From positions 318,558 through 382,557 of the forward strand of contig JBFXDS010000005.1 of NCBI GenBank assembly GCA_050180895.1: a stretch of 64,000 bases of DNA. Direction: 5' to 3'. Within the stretch, counting starts at the first letter, position 1, and every line of letters begins with the position of its first letter. This document shows, piece after piece, positions 25,376 to 35,041 of this stretch. This DNA comes from JBGPEQ01 sp050180895 (lineage in GTDB: Bacteria; Pseudomonadota; Alphaproteobacteria; Dongiales; Dongiaceae). Made by a program: the position numbers and the translations under genes. Under the pieces are notes generated by a model, which had not been told where the DNA came from, made no database searches, and saw only the letters and a program-made list of their open reading frames with translations.

Positions 25376-28300
25376 ATGTTTAAGCGAATCCTGTCCGTTC
25401 TGACCGCGCGTTGGCTCGTTACGCTGATCGGCGCCATCATCCTCGCCCTCGTGGTGTGGTTCATCGGACCGCTGATCGCCGTCGGCGACGTGCGGCCGCT
25501 GGAAAGCGAGATCGTCCGGCTGATCATCGTGCTGGTCATCCTGGTCGTCTGGGGCATCGCCAACATCGTTTCGCTGCTCCGCGCCAAGAAGACCAACGAC
25601 CAGCTGGTCCAGGGCATCACCCAGACATCCGCCGCCGATGCGCAGGCCGCCGACCTCGAGGCGGCGAAGAAGGAGGAGATCGGCGTCCTCAAGGAACGGC
25701 TCGAAGACGCCATGGCGTTGCTCAAGCGCGCCAAGATCGGCAAGGGCTCCAACCGCCAGTATCTCTACCAGCTGCCCTGGTACATCCTGATCGGGCCGCC
25801 GGGCTCGGGCAAGACGACGGCGCTGGTCAATTCGGGCCTCAATTTTCCGCTCGCCGAGAAGTTCGGCAAGGACGCCGTCCGCGGCGTCGGCGGCACCCGC
25901 AACTGCGACTGGTGGTTCACCGACGAGGCCGTGCTCATCGACACCGCCGGCCGCTACACCACCCAGGACAGCCATCAGGCGGTCGACGCCGCCGCCTGGA
26001 CCGGATTCCTGAAGCTGCTCAAGAGCACGCGCCCGCGCCAGCCCATCAACGGCGCCCTCGTCGCCATCGCCCTGTCCGGCGAGAACGGCCTGGCCGCCAT
26101 GAACGAAGCGCAGCGGCAGGCCGAGGCGCGCAAGATCAAGCAGCGCATCCAGGAGCTGCACAACGAGCTCGGCATCCGCTTCCCGATCTATGTCCTGTTC
26201 ACCAAGGTCGACCTTGCCGCGGGCTTCGTCGAGTTCATGGACGATCTCGGCAAGGAGGAGCGCCAGCAGGTCTGGGGCTTCACCTTCCCGCTCGACGACG
26301 GCAAGAGCCCGGAAGGGCCGATGGCGGATTTCGACGCCGAGTTCGAGCTGCTGCAGAAGCGCCTGTACGAACGGCTCCTGGAGCGCGTCCATAAGGAGTC
26401 CGATATCGACCGCCGCAGCCTGATCTTCGGCTTCCCCACGCAGATGGCGTCGCTGAAGCAGGTCGCGAACGAGTTCCTCGATCAGATCTTCCGCCCGACC
26501 CGCTACGAGGATCGGCCGCTGCTGCGCGGCGTCTATTTCACCAGCGGCACGCAGGAGGGCACGCCCATCGACCGGCTGATGGGCGTGATGGCGTCCACCT
26601 TCGGCCTCGACCGCAAGCGCCTCTCCGCCTTCAGCGGCACCGGCCGCAGCTACTTCCTGACGCGCCTGCTGCGCGACGTCGTGTTCCAGGAGGCCGGCAT
26701 CGTCAGCCGCAATCGGCGCGTCGAGCGGATGCGCGTCGTTTTCGGCTGGGCCTCGGTGTCGCTGGCGACGGTCGTCATCCTGGGCATGGGCGCGCTCTGG
26801 TACTTCAGCTATCTCGGCAACAAGCAGCTGGTCGCCGATTTCAACACCGCCATCGGCGCCTACAAGCAGCAGGTGGCCGACACCGGCCTCCAGTTGAACC
26901 CGGTCCAGGATGCCCGCCTCGACCTCATCCTGCCGCCGCTGCAGACCCTGCGGACGATGCCGGCCGGCTACGAGCAGAGCAAGCTCGGCGTCCCGCTGTC
27001 GCTCAGGTTCGGTCTCTACCAGGGCGACAAGCTCGGCGTCGAGGCCGATGCGGCCTACCGCCGCGCGCTCAACGGGCTGTTTCTGCCGCGCCTGCTCTAT
27101 CGCCTCGAATCGCAGCTGCGCGCCAACATCGACAACCCGGAATTCGTCTACCAGGCGCTCAAGGTCTACCTGATGCTCGGCGTCCAGGGGCCGCTCGACA
27201 AGGATCTGGTCAAGGAGTGGATGGCGATCGACTGGAACGGCGTGTTTCCCGGCGCGGCGATGCAGCCGACGCGCGACCAGCTCGCCGGCCATCTCGACGC
27301 CTTGCTCGAGCAGCCGCTGACGGAGATCGGTCTCGACGGCAATCTCGTCGCCGACGCCCGCCGCACGCTCGAGCAATACCCGGTCGCCCAGCGCGCCTAT
27401 GCCATGATCAAGCAGACCGGCCTGGTGCGCGATCTTCCGGTGTGGCGCGTCGCCGATCACATCGGTCCGCAGGGGACGCAGGTCATCGCCCGCAAGACGG
27501 GCGACCTGGCGGACGGCGTGCCCGGCTTCTACACCTATCAGGGATTCCACAACGCCTTCGTGCCGGCGGTCGAGAACATCGCGCCGGAGATCGCGCGCGA
27601 CGGTTGGATCATGGGCGCGCAGTCGCAGCTCACCAACGACAACGCCACCATCGCGCGCATCGCCAGCGACGTGATCTCCATCTACGTCAACGACTACGTC
27701 GATCAGTGGACGCGGCTGCTCGGGGATATCACGATCGTCGACATCACCGACAAGCGGCATGCCGCCGCCGTATTCAACATCCTTGCCGGCCCCACGTCGC
27801 CGCTGAAGAACCTGCTGTCCGACATCGCGCGCGAAACGAAGCTGACGGCGCCGCCGCCGGCTGCGGGGGACGGCGGATCGGGGGCCGCGCAGCAGCTCGA
27901 GCAGGCGGGTCAGCAGCAGCTGCAGACGACCCTCGGCTCCACGGGCCGGCTCGGCAACCTGCTGGGCGATCTGCTGAGGAGCGATGGCAGCGCCGGCGGC
28001 GCGGGCGGAGAGGCCCCACCCGAGCAACGCGTCGAAGAGCGCTTCAAGTTCCTGCACGACTACGTCAACGGGGCGCCGGCGCCCATCGACGAGGCGATCC
28101 AGGCCATCAATACGGTCTACCTCGCCCTCAACAATGCGCTCAACCAGTTCGTGCCGAGCACGGGTCCGGATACCGCCCTGCAGGCCGCCCTGCAGCAGTT
28201 GCAGGCTGCGGCCGGCCGCGCGCCCGCTTCGGTCGGCGAGCAGCTCGCCGTGGCCGCCGGCAAGATCGAGCAGCTCGACAAGGGTGAATATCGGACCGAC

Positions 28301-28975
28301 TTGAATGAACGCTTCCGTTCCGACGTCGCCCAGTATTGCGACAAGCTGGTCAAGAACCGTTATCCGATCTACGCCGACAGCGGCACCGATGTGACGCTCG
28401 ACGATTTCGCGCGGCTGTTCGCGCCGGGCGGCGTGATGGACGGCTTCTTCAAGGCCAACCTGCTGCCGATCGTCGATACCTCGCGCATCCCCTGGCGGCC
28501 GCAGGGCGACATCCCGATCTCGTCCGGCGCCCTTGAGCAGTTCCGCATGGCCGCCGCCATCCGCGACGCGCTGTTCGCCTCCGGTACGTCGCCGTCGGCG
28601 CGCTTCGAGATCGTGCCGCTCGCCCTCGACAACGCTGCAACCCAGGTCTTGCTGGAGCTCGACGGCCAGGTCGTGACCTACAGCCATGGGCCGCAGGTGC
28701 CGGTCCAGATGCAGTGGCCGGGTACGGGGCCGAAGCAGGTGCGGCTGTCCTTCCAGCCGCAGAGCCCCAGCTCGACGATCGTCAAGGACGGGCCCTGGGC
28801 CTTCTTCCGACTGATCGACGAAGGGCAGCTCTCGTCCATGGGTCCCGAGCGGTTCCAGATCACGTTCAATGTCGGCGGGCACAGCGCCAGCTTCGAGATT
28901 CGCGCCGGCAGCGTGCTCAATCCCTTCAGCCTGAAAGAGCTGCACCGGTTCCGTTGCCCGGGAAAGATCGGATGA
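25376..28975 (+). CDS. tssM: T6SS inner-membrane protein TssM (IcmF family)
   Basis: 1199 residues, full IcmF/TssM size. Two N-terminal membrane helices (about 13-31 and 48-65) precede a cytosolic NTPase-like domain with an intact Walker A GPPGSGKT (about 140-147) and the IcmF signature WWFTDEAVLIDTAGRY. A third membrane helix (about 455-478) leads to the large periplasmic region, ending in the TssJ-binding C-terminal domain (GGHSASFEIRAGSVLNPFSL). Some TssM proteins have lost the P-loop; this one keeps it. The stop overlaps the tagF start as ATGA. Confidence 0.96.
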   Translation: MFKRILSVLTARWLVTLIGAIILALVVWFIGPLIAVGDVRPLESEIVRLIIVLVILVVWGIANIVSLLRAKKTNDQLVQGITQTSAADAQAADLEAAKKEEIGVLKERLEDAMALLKRAKIGKGSNRQYLYQLPWYILIGPPGSGKTTALVNSGLNFPLAEKFGKDAVRGVGGTRNCDWWFTDEAVLIDTAGRYTTQDSHQAVDAAAWTGFLKLLKSTRPRQPINGALVAIALSGENGLAAMNEAQRQAEARKIKQRIQELHNELGIRFPIYVLFTKVDLAAGFVEFMDDLGKEERQQVWGFTFPLDDGKSPEGPMADFDAEFELLQKRLYERLLERVHKESDIDRRSLIFGFPTQMASLKQVANEFLDQIFRPTRYEDRPLLRGVYFTSGTQEGTPIDRLMGVMASTFGLDRKRLSAFSGTGRSYFLTRLLRDVVFQEAGIVSRNRRVERMRVVFGWASVSLATVVILGMGALWYFSYLGNKQLVADFNTAIGAYKQQVADTGLQLNPVQDARLDLILPPLQTLRTMPAGYEQSKLGVPLSLRFGLYQGDKLGVEADAAYRRALNGLFLPRLLYRLESQLRANIDNPEFVYQALKVYLMLGVQGPLDKDLVKEWMAIDWNGVFPGAAMQPTRDQLAGHLDALLEQPLTEIGLDGNLVADARRTLEQYPVAQRAYAMIKQTGLVRDLPVWRVADHIGPQGTQVIARKTGDLADGVPGFYTYQGFHNAFVPAVENIAPEIARDGWIMGAQSQLTNDNATIARIASDVISIYVNDYVDQWTRLLGDITIVDITDKRHAAAVFNILAGPTSPLKNLLSDIARETKLTAPPPAAGDGGSGAAQQLEQAGQQQLQTTLGSTGRLGNLLGDLLRSDGSAGGAGGEAPPEQRVEERFKFLHDYVNGAPAPIDEAIQAINTVYLALNNALNQFVPSTGPDTALQAALQQLQAAAGRAPASVGEQLAVAAGKIEQLDKGEYRTDLNERFRSDVAQYCDKLVKNRYPIYADSGTDVTLDDFARLFAPGGVMDGFFKANLLPIVDTSRIPWRPQGDIPISSGALEQFRMAAAIRDALFASGTSPSARFEIVPLALDNAATQVLLELDGQVVTYSHGPQVPVQMQWPGTGPKQVRLSFQPQSPSSTIVKDGPWAFFRLIDEGQLSSMGPERFQITFNVGGHSASFEIRAGSVLNPFSLKELHRFRCPGKIG

Positions 28976-29727
28976 GCGGCGGCGCCGAGGCGGCGGCACC
29001 GGGTTACCATGGCAAGCTCGTGGCCAAGGGTGATTTCGTCACCCGCCGCCTGCCGCGAAGCTTCCTCGACCCCTGGGACAGCTGGCTGCAGGACGTCGTC
29101 GGCGGCAGCCGCGCGCGGATGGGCGAGACATGGCTCGATGCCTATCTCACCAGCCCGATCTGGCGATTCACCGTCGCGGCGGGATTGTGTGGCAGCAGCG
29201 CGGCGGCCGGCGTGTTGATGCCGAGCGTCGATCGCGTCGGCCGCTACTTCCCGTTGACGATCGTGGCGTTGTTGCCGGAGGGCGCCGACCCGGTCGGCGT
29301 GCCGGTCGCCGCGGGGGCTTGGTTCGGCAAGGCCGAGGCGCTGGCGCAGTCCGCGCTCGATGACGCGTTCGATTTCGACCGCTTCGATGCCGACGTGGCC
29401 GCCCTCGGTCCGCCGGACGCCGCCGCGCCGACGTCCGACCCCGGCCCGCGCGACGGCGGCGAGCGCGGCCTGCGCCTGCCCATCCCGTCCGCGGACGCGG
29501 TCGAGCCGGCCTATCGGCATCTCGCCGGCCGCTTCCTTGCCGCGCACTATCCGGAGGTCAGTTTCTGGTGGACGAGCGGATCGGAGGCGGTCGGCGCAAC
29601 GTTCCTGGTCTGTCGCGGGCTGCCCTCCGCCGAGGGTTTTGCCGCGTTCCTCGACGGCCGCTGGAGCCAGTGGGGCTGGGACGGCGACGCGCCGGCGGCA
29701 CCGGCGCCGGCCGAAGCCGGATCATAG
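28972..29727 (+). CDS. tagF: T6SS regulator TagF (ImpM)
   Basis: 251 residues. The N-terminal region has the TagF pattern: YHGKLVAKGDFVTRRLPRSF LDPWDSWLQ, then WLDAYLTSPIWRFTVAAGLC and GVLMPSVDRVGRYFPLTIVA. The C-terminal part ends in WTSGSEAVGATFLVCRGLPS. TagF acts as a post-translational brake on T6SS in characterised species and in some is fused to PppA. Here the pppA gene follows 14 bp downstream. It starts within the stop codon of tssM (ATGA). Confidence 0.92.
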   Translation: MSGGAEAAAPGYHGKLVAKGDFVTRRLPRSFLDPWDSWLQDVVGGSRARMGETWLDAYLTSPIWRFTVAAGLCGSSAAAGVLMPSVDRVGRYFPLTIVALLPEGADPVGVPVAAGAWFGKAEALAQSALDDAFDFDRFDADVAALGPPDAAAPTSDPGPRDGGERGLRLPIPSADAVEPAYRHLAGRFLAAHYPEVSFWWTSGSEAVGATFLVCRGLPSAEGFAAFLDGRWSQWGWDGDAPAAPAPAEAGS

Positions 29728-29741
29728 GGCGGCGGGTTCGG

Positions 29742-30476
29742 ATGCCGAGATTCCACTTCGTGTCCGGCGCCGCGACCCATGTCGGCTGCATCCGCAAGCT
29801 GAACGAGGACGCCTATCTCGATCGTGCCGACCTCGGGTTGTGGGCGGTCGCCGACGGCATGGGCGGACACGAAGCCGGCGACCATGCCAGCCAGGCGGCG
29901 GTCGCGGCGCTTGCCGAGATTCCCTCCCCGCAAGGGGCGGCCCCCTTCCTCGCCGCCGTCAAGGCGGCGCTCCATTCGGCGAATGCGGATCTGCGGCAGG
30001 AGGCGGCCGGTCGTGGTCCCGGCCGCATCATCGCCAGCACGGTGGTCGCCTTGCTGGCCTTTGGCGAGCACTATGCGTGCGTGTGGGCGGGCGACAGCCG
30101 GCTCTATCTCCTGCGCGAGGAAACGCTGAGTCAGGTCAGCCGCGATCACAGCCATGTCCAGGAACTGGTCGACACCCAAATGCTGTCGCCGGAGGAGGCG
30201 CGCAACCATCCCTACAGCAACGTCGTGACGCGCGCCGTCGGCGCGGCCGACGAGCTGGAGCTCGAAACGATCCACGACCGTCTGCGCGACGGCGACCTTT
30301 TCCTCCTGTGCAGCGACGGGCTGTGCAAGGCGGTGGAAGACGACGAGATCCGCGCCATCCTCATGCGCGAATCGCTGTTCGATGCGCCCCATGTCCTGAT
30401 CGAAGCCGCGCTGGCGCGCCGCGCCAGCGACAACGTGACGGTGGTCCTGGTGCAATGCCGCGGCGCCGGGGACTAG
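29742..30476 (+). CDS. pppA: PP2C-type serine/threonine phosphatase PppA
   Basis: 244 residues forming one PPM/PP2C domain. Metal-binding motifs are present: the Asp of RKLNEDAYLD, LWAVADGMGGHEAGD, FLLCSDGLCKAVED and the terminal ASDNVTVVLVQC. It removes the threonine phosphates placed by PpkA and so switches the T6SS off in known systems. ATG 29742 was chosen because the family N-terminus (FHFVSGAATHVGCIRKLNED) starts there; the open frame upstream belongs to an overlapping tagF frame. It ends 6 bp before the first ppkA. Confidence 0.93.
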   Translation: MPRFHFVSGAATHVGCIRKLNEDAYLDRADLGLWAVADGMGGHEAGDHASQAAVAALAEIPSPQGAAPFLAAVKAALHSANADLRQEAAGRGPGRIIASTVVALLAFGEHYACVWAGDSRLYLLREETLSQVSRDHSHVQELVDTQMLSPEEARNHPYSNVVTRAVGAADELELETIHDRLRDGDLFLLCSDGLCKAVEDDEIRAILMRESLFDAPHVLIEAALARRASDNVTVVLVQCRGAGD

Positions 30477-30482
30477 GCCGGA

Positions 30483-32306
30483 ATGGCCGATGACCGCGAT
30501 GCGGATGAGGAGCCGACGCTCGGTCCGGGCCTGAAGACCGCCCGTCCGCCGACGCTGGCCGGCGGCAAGCCGACGACGATCGCGCCCGGACAGCTGCTCG
30601 GCCATACCTACCGCATCGAGGCGCTGCTGGCGCGCGGCGGCATGGGCGAGGTCTACCGGGCACGGCACGCCGAGCTCGATACCGAGCATGCCATCAAGAT
30701 CATCCTGCCGGAGCTCGTGGACGATGCGAAGATCGTCGACTTGTTCCGGCGCGAGGCGTCGGTGCTGCGCACCATCCGCCACGAGGCGATCGTCGGTTAC
30801 GAAGGCGTCTTTCGCGACGAGAACGGCCGACTGTACCTGGTCATGGAGTTCGTCGACGGCCCGTCCCTGTCGAAGGTCTTGAAGCAGGGGCCGATGCCGC
30901 CGCCGCAACTGCGTCGGTTGCGCGACCGGCTGGCGGACGGTCTGGCGGCCGCCCACGAGAAAGGCGTGATTCACCGCGACCTCTCGCCTGACAACGTGAT
31001 CCTTCCGGGCGGCGATATCGACAAGGCCAAGATCATCGATTTCGGAATCTCCAAGCTGGCCGATCCCGAGGTCAAGACGATCGTGGGGGACGATTTTGCG
31101 GGCAAGTACTCCTACGTGTCGCCCGAGCAGGTGGGCCTCTATGGCGGCAGGGTCGATGCGCGGTCGGACATCTACAGCCTCGGCCTCGTGCTGGCCGCCG
31201 TTGCCCTGGGCAAGCCGCTGGACATGGGCAGCTCCCCGATCACGGTGGTCGAGGCGCGGCGCGGGGTCCCGAATCTGGAGCGACTGCCGCGGGAGCTGCG
31301 CGACGAGCTGGCGGCCATGCTGCAGCCCGATCCGGCGAACCGGCCTCCCTCGATGCGCGCGCTCGTGCCCGACGCCGTCCGGCCGCAACAGCGTGCAGAC
31401 TCCGGGCGAGTGCGCGGCGCCGCCGGCGCCGGAGCGCTCGCCCCCGCGTCGCCCCGCGCTGGCAGCGGCGCCCGCGCCGCCGTCGCGGCTGTCGCCCTCG
31501 TCCTGTTGCTGGCCGCCGGCGGCGGCGTCGGCTATTGGCTGTTCGCGCCGTCGCCGGAGCCGCCGATACCGGATGTCCCCGATCCGCCCGACCCGCCGGT
31601 GGATCGGATCGGCGAGTTGACGAAGGGCGCCAACCTCGCGCTCCAGGGCTTCCAGTGCGCGCGCCTGTCGGTCCAGGTATCGCCCGCCGGCGACATCGAG
31701 GTGCGCGGCTGGACGGGAAGCGAGGCGGACAAGACGGCGGTCGCGAGCCGTCTCGCCGCCGTTCCTGGCGCCGGCCGCATCAGCGATCAGGTCGCCGTGA
31801 TGCGGTCGCCCCTGTGCGACGCGCTCGGTCTCCTGCATGGCGAGATTTCGTCGCGCCCGAACGATCCGGCGGCCCCGCGGATCGATCCCGGCGGGGCTGC
31901 GGGCACCTATTTCGGCGGCGACAGCCTGAGGATCGGCGTGACCGCCACGTCGCTCTACGACGGCCACCTCTACGTCGACTACATCGATGGCCAGGAGGGA
32001 TACGTCGTGCACCTGTTCCCGAACGAGCTGCGGGCCGACGACGCTCTTCGCGCCGGAAGCAGGATCGACATCGGATCGCTTCCCCAGGAAGCGCAGGACT
32101 ACGTCGTCCGGCCGCCCTTCGGCAGCAGCCTGATCGTGGCGGTTTCGACGCCGGAGCCGCTGTTTTCCGCGCCGCGGCCGCGAGTCGAGGCGGACGCGAA
32201 GAAATATCTCGCGGATCTGCGCCGCGAGCTGCAGCGCTTGGCGGCCAGCGGCTATCAGAACAGCCTGCTCGGCAGCTACAGCGTGCTGCAGCTTCGCGAG
32301 CGTTGA
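30483..32306 (+). CDS. ppkA: Transmembrane serine/threonine kinase PpkA, first copy
   Basis: 607 residues. The kinase domain (about 43-300) has the Gly-rich loop ARGGMGEVY, Lys in HAIKII, catalytic HRDLSPDN (His164, Asp166) and IIDFGISKL. The Lys usual in HRDxKxxN is Ser, as is common in this T6SS kinase class. A membrane helix at about 330-352 is followed by a periplasmic part: a small domain (FQCARLSVQVSPAGDIEVRG) and a DUF4384-like domain (about 475-560: DGHLYVDYIDGQEGYVVHLF). It is expected to phosphorylate TssL or the FHA protein. A close paralogue follows. Confidence 0.92.
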   Translation: MADDRDADEEPTLGPGLKTARPPTLAGGKPTTIAPGQLLGHTYRIEALLARGGMGEVYRARHAELDTEHAIKIILPELVDDAKIVDLFRREASVLRTIRHEAIVGYEGVFRDENGRLYLVMEFVDGPSLSKVLKQGPMPPPQLRRLRDRLADGLAAAHEKGVIHRDLSPDNVILPGGDIDKAKIIDFGISKLADPEVKTIVGDDFAGKYSYVSPEQVGLYGGRVDARSDIYSLGLVLAAVALGKPLDMGSSPITVVEARRGVPNLERLPRELRDELAAMLQPDPANRPPSMRALVPDAVRPQQRADSGRVRGAAGAGALAPASPRAGSGARAAVAAVALVLLLAAGGGVGYWLFAPSPEPPIPDVPDPPDPPVDRIGELTKGANLALQGFQCARLSVQVSPAGDIEVRGWTGSEADKTAVASRLAAVPGAGRISDQVAVMRSPLCDALGLLHGEISSRPNDPAAPRIDPGGAAGTYFGGDSLRIGVTATSLYDGHLYVDYIDGQEGYVVHLFPNELRADDALRAGSRIDIGSLPQEAQDYVVRPPFGSSLIVAVSTPEPLFSAPRPRVEADAKKYLADLRRELQRLAASGYQNSLLGSYSVLQLRER

Positions 32307-32439
32307 CCGGGGTGCTCGCCGGGTGCCGATCCTTGCATTGCAAGGTCGGACGCCTTCTAATCGGCGGTGGAGTGCCGGCGTCGTGCCGCAGGAGCGATGA
32401 TCGCGCGCAGGCCCGGCAGAAAACATATGGATTGCTGTG

Positions 32440-34779
32440 ATGGGTGACGAACGCGGCCCCGAAGACGACAAAACGGTCGTCGCGTCCGCCGCCGGCGACG
32501 AAACGCGCTTCACAGGCGTCGCTGCGGCCCCGTCGGGGGTATCCAGTGGTCCGCCGGATGCGTCCATCCCGCCCGGCAGCCTGCTCGGCCACACCTACCG
32601 GATCGAAACCGTCCTGGCGCGCGGCGGCATGGGCGAGATCTACCGGGCGCGCCATGCCGAGCTCGGGACGGAGCATGCCATCAAGATCATCCTGCCGGAG
32701 CTCGCCAACGATCAGCGTATCGTCGACCTGTTCCGGCGCGAGGCCTCGGTACTGCGGACCATCCGGCACGACGCCGTCGTCGCCTATGACGGCGTTTTCC
32801 GCGACGAGAACGGCCGCCTCTACCTGGTCATGGAGTTCGTCGACGGCCCGTCGCTGTCGAAGCTGATGCGCGAGCGCAGCTTCACGGCCGACGAGATCCG
32901 CCAGTTGCGTGACCGGCTGGCCGATGGCCTCGCCGTCGCCCATGAGAAGGGCGTCATCCACCGCGACATTTCGCCGGACAACGTGATCCTGCCGGCCGGC
33001 GAGGTGACGCAGGCGAAGATCATCGATTTCGGCATCTCCAAGCTCGCGAACCCCGAGGGCAAGACCATCATCGGCGACGATTTCGCCGGCAAGTTCTCCT
33101 ACGTCTCGCCGGAGCAGCTCGGCATGTTCGGCGGCCAGGTCGATGGCCGCTCCGACATCTACAGTCTCGGGCTGGTGCTGGCGGCGGCGGCGCAGGGCGA
33201 GCCTCTGGACATGGGCCTGTCGCCGATCTCCGTCATCGAGGCGCGCCGCTCGGTGCCGGACCTCAGCCGCGTCCCCGAGGGCGTGCGCGCGGACTTGACC
33301 GCCATGCTGCAGCCCGACCCGGCCGATCGCCCGCAGTCCATGCGCGATCTGGTCCGCGCCGCGCCGAGATCCGACGCGAGGAGCGCCACGTCGGCGGCAC
33401 GCCCGCCCGAACGGCGGAAGACCGATTCCGGTTCGCGCGCCCGCGGGAGCTCCGGTGTCCTTGTGGCCGTCGGCGCGCTGGCGGTGTTGATCGTCGCCGG
33501 CGGCCTCGGATCCTGGTATCTGTGGGGTGGCGGCGCGTCCACGGGAGAGACCGGGAAATCGTCGGCGCAGGGCCAACCAGCGCAGGAAGCCGCCGCGCCG
33601 GCAACGCCGACGCCACCGCCGACAGCGGTCGTTCCGGATCCGGCAAACATGGACGCTACGGCAACGACGCAAGTAGCGCCTGCCGATGAAGAGGCGGCGG
33701 CGGGTTCTTCGTCGTCGGCCCCGGCAGAGGCCCTGGGCGCTTCGACGGCAAGCCAGGCGGCGCAGGAGTCCGGTTCGGAGACACCGATGCAGCCGGCGTC
33801 GCAAACCGTGGCCTCCGCACCCCCGGAAGCGAGCGAGGACACTACGCTCGTGACGCCGGCGGCGCCGACGGGCGAAGCGGTCGCGGGCGGCGCCGTGTCC
33901 TCGTCTCCGCCGACAGCGGAGATCTCGGATGTTGCCGCCGCCGAGCAGCCCCCGGCGGCGGCGGTCGATTCGGCGGAGTCTTCGGCGCAGACGGAGACCG
34001 TCGACTCCGCCGCATCCGCTCCGGCGCCGCTGCCCGTCGAGCCGCCGGCGGAGACCCAGACGGCCCAGCTGCCGCGGATTCCGGATATCCAGAAGCTGCG
34101 CGACGATGCGCAGCGTGCGGTTCAGGGCCTGTCCTGCGCGGGCGTCGCGATCGATGTCTCGGACGCGGGAGACATCGCGGCGTCCGGCTACGTCGGGACC
34201 GAGGCCGATCGCGCCAAGGCGGGCGCGGTGCTCGCGGCCCTGCCGGACGTGGGGCGCGTCGACAACGCTGTCGCCGTCATGTCGCGGCCGCTCTGCGAGG
34301 CTCTGGACGTGCTGCGGGAGCGGACCGTCTTCAATCTCGGTCACCCCAAAACCCCGGTGATCGATCCGGGAGGAACCGACGGCGTCTATCGCGAGGGCGA
34401 TCACCTGCTGATCGGCGTCACGGCGCCCTCGTCTTATGACGGCTATCTTTATGTCGACTACTTCGACGCTGCGGAGGGTTATGTGGTCCACCTCCTGCCC
34501 AACGAGATGCGGCGGGACAACAACGCGCGGGCCGGGCAGCAGATCGTCATCGGTACGCTGCCGCAGGAGGTCGCGAAGTACACCGTTTCGCCGCCCTTCG
34601 GCTCCAATCTCCTGATCGCCGTCGCCAGCCGGACCCCCCTGTTCGAGGGACTCCGCCCGCAGGTCGAGCAGGCCGACAAGTATCTGGCCGCGCTGCGCAG
34701 CAGTCTCGATGATGCGGCCGCGCGGCAGGGGAGCGACGACTTGACCGCCGGTTACCGGAGCGTCGTTTTCAAACCGTGA
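32440..34779 (+). CDS. ppkA2: Transmembrane serine/threonine kinase PpkA, second copy
   Basis: 779 residues, a tandem duplicate of the preceding kinase with the same domain order. Catalytic HRDISPDN (His174, Asp176) and DFGISKL are intact. The membrane helix is at about 337-360. It differs mainly in a ~190-residue Ala/Pro/Thr/Glu linker on the periplasmic side, followed by LSCAGVAIDVSDAGDIAASG and a DUF4384-like domain (about 650-735: DGYLYVDYFDAAEGYVVHLL). ATG 32440 is preferred to the GTG at 32437. A 133-bp gap separates the copies. Confidence 0.9.
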   Translation: MGDERGPEDDKTVVASAAGDETRFTGVAAAPSGVSSGPPDASIPPGSLLGHTYRIETVLARGGMGEIYRARHAELGTEHAIKIILPELANDQRIVDLFRREASVLRTIRHDAVVAYDGVFRDENGRLYLVMEFVDGPSLSKLMRERSFTADEIRQLRDRLADGLAVAHEKGVIHRDISPDNVILPAGEVTQAKIIDFGISKLANPEGKTIIGDDFAGKFSYVSPEQLGMFGGQVDGRSDIYSLGLVLAAAAQGEPLDMGLSPISVIEARRSVPDLSRVPEGVRADLTAMLQPDPADRPQSMRDLVRAAPRSDARSATSAARPPERRKTDSGSRARGSSGVLVAVGALAVLIVAGGLGSWYLWGGGASTGETGKSSAQGQPAQEAAAPATPTPPPTAVVPDPANMDATATTQVAPADEEAAAGSSSSAPAEALGASTASQAAQESGSETPMQPASQTVASAPPEASEDTTLVTPAAPTGEAVAGGAVSSSPPTAEISDVAAAEQPPAAAVDSAESSAQTETVDSAASAPAPLPVEPPAETQTAQLPRIPDIQKLRDDAQRAVQGLSCAGVAIDVSDAGDIAASGYVGTEADRAKAGAVLAALPDVGRVDNAVAVMSRPLCEALDVLRERTVFNLGHPKTPVIDPGGTDGVYREGDHLLIGVTAPSSYDGYLYVDYFDAAEGYVVHLLPNEMRRDNNARAGQQIVIGTLPQEVAKYTVSPPFGSNLLIAVASRTPLFEGLRPQVEQADKYLAALRSSLDDAAARQGSDDLTAGYRSVVFKP

Positions 34780-35041
34780 TGACCGGGTGGTGCGGGCTGG
34801 CACCGGCCGTTTAACCGGATCTTAACCCTGATAGGCGTCGTCTCTATCGGCGGATGTGACGGCCGACACAGACCCGCCGTCAAGCGGGATGCTATGGTTT
34901 TGTTACCGTTGTCGCGTGGCCGTCTTGCGCCGTCGGCGCTTGGCGACGCTTGGCTTGCTTCGTCGGCGCGTCCGGTGTGGTAGAATGGTTCGATCGGTTC
35001 TCAGGCGTCTACCGATTCGCCACCTTTTGCGGGTTGTCACG

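Noticed and set aside
22559..28999. A 2146-codon open frame on the minus strand opposite tssK, tssL and tssM.
   Set aside because: Product of high GC and codon bias opposite strong genes; low-complexity Arg/Gly/Ala/Leu composition, no start signals, no family motifs.
29547..32594. A 1015-codon minus-strand open frame opposite pppA and ppkA.
   Set aside because: Shadow of the plus-strand kinase and phosphatase genes, which have intact catalytic motifs.
34856..35041. GTG start giving the caspase-like protein a 62-residue Arg-rich leader.
   Set aside because: It would bury the signal peptide; ATG 35042 starts directly before it.
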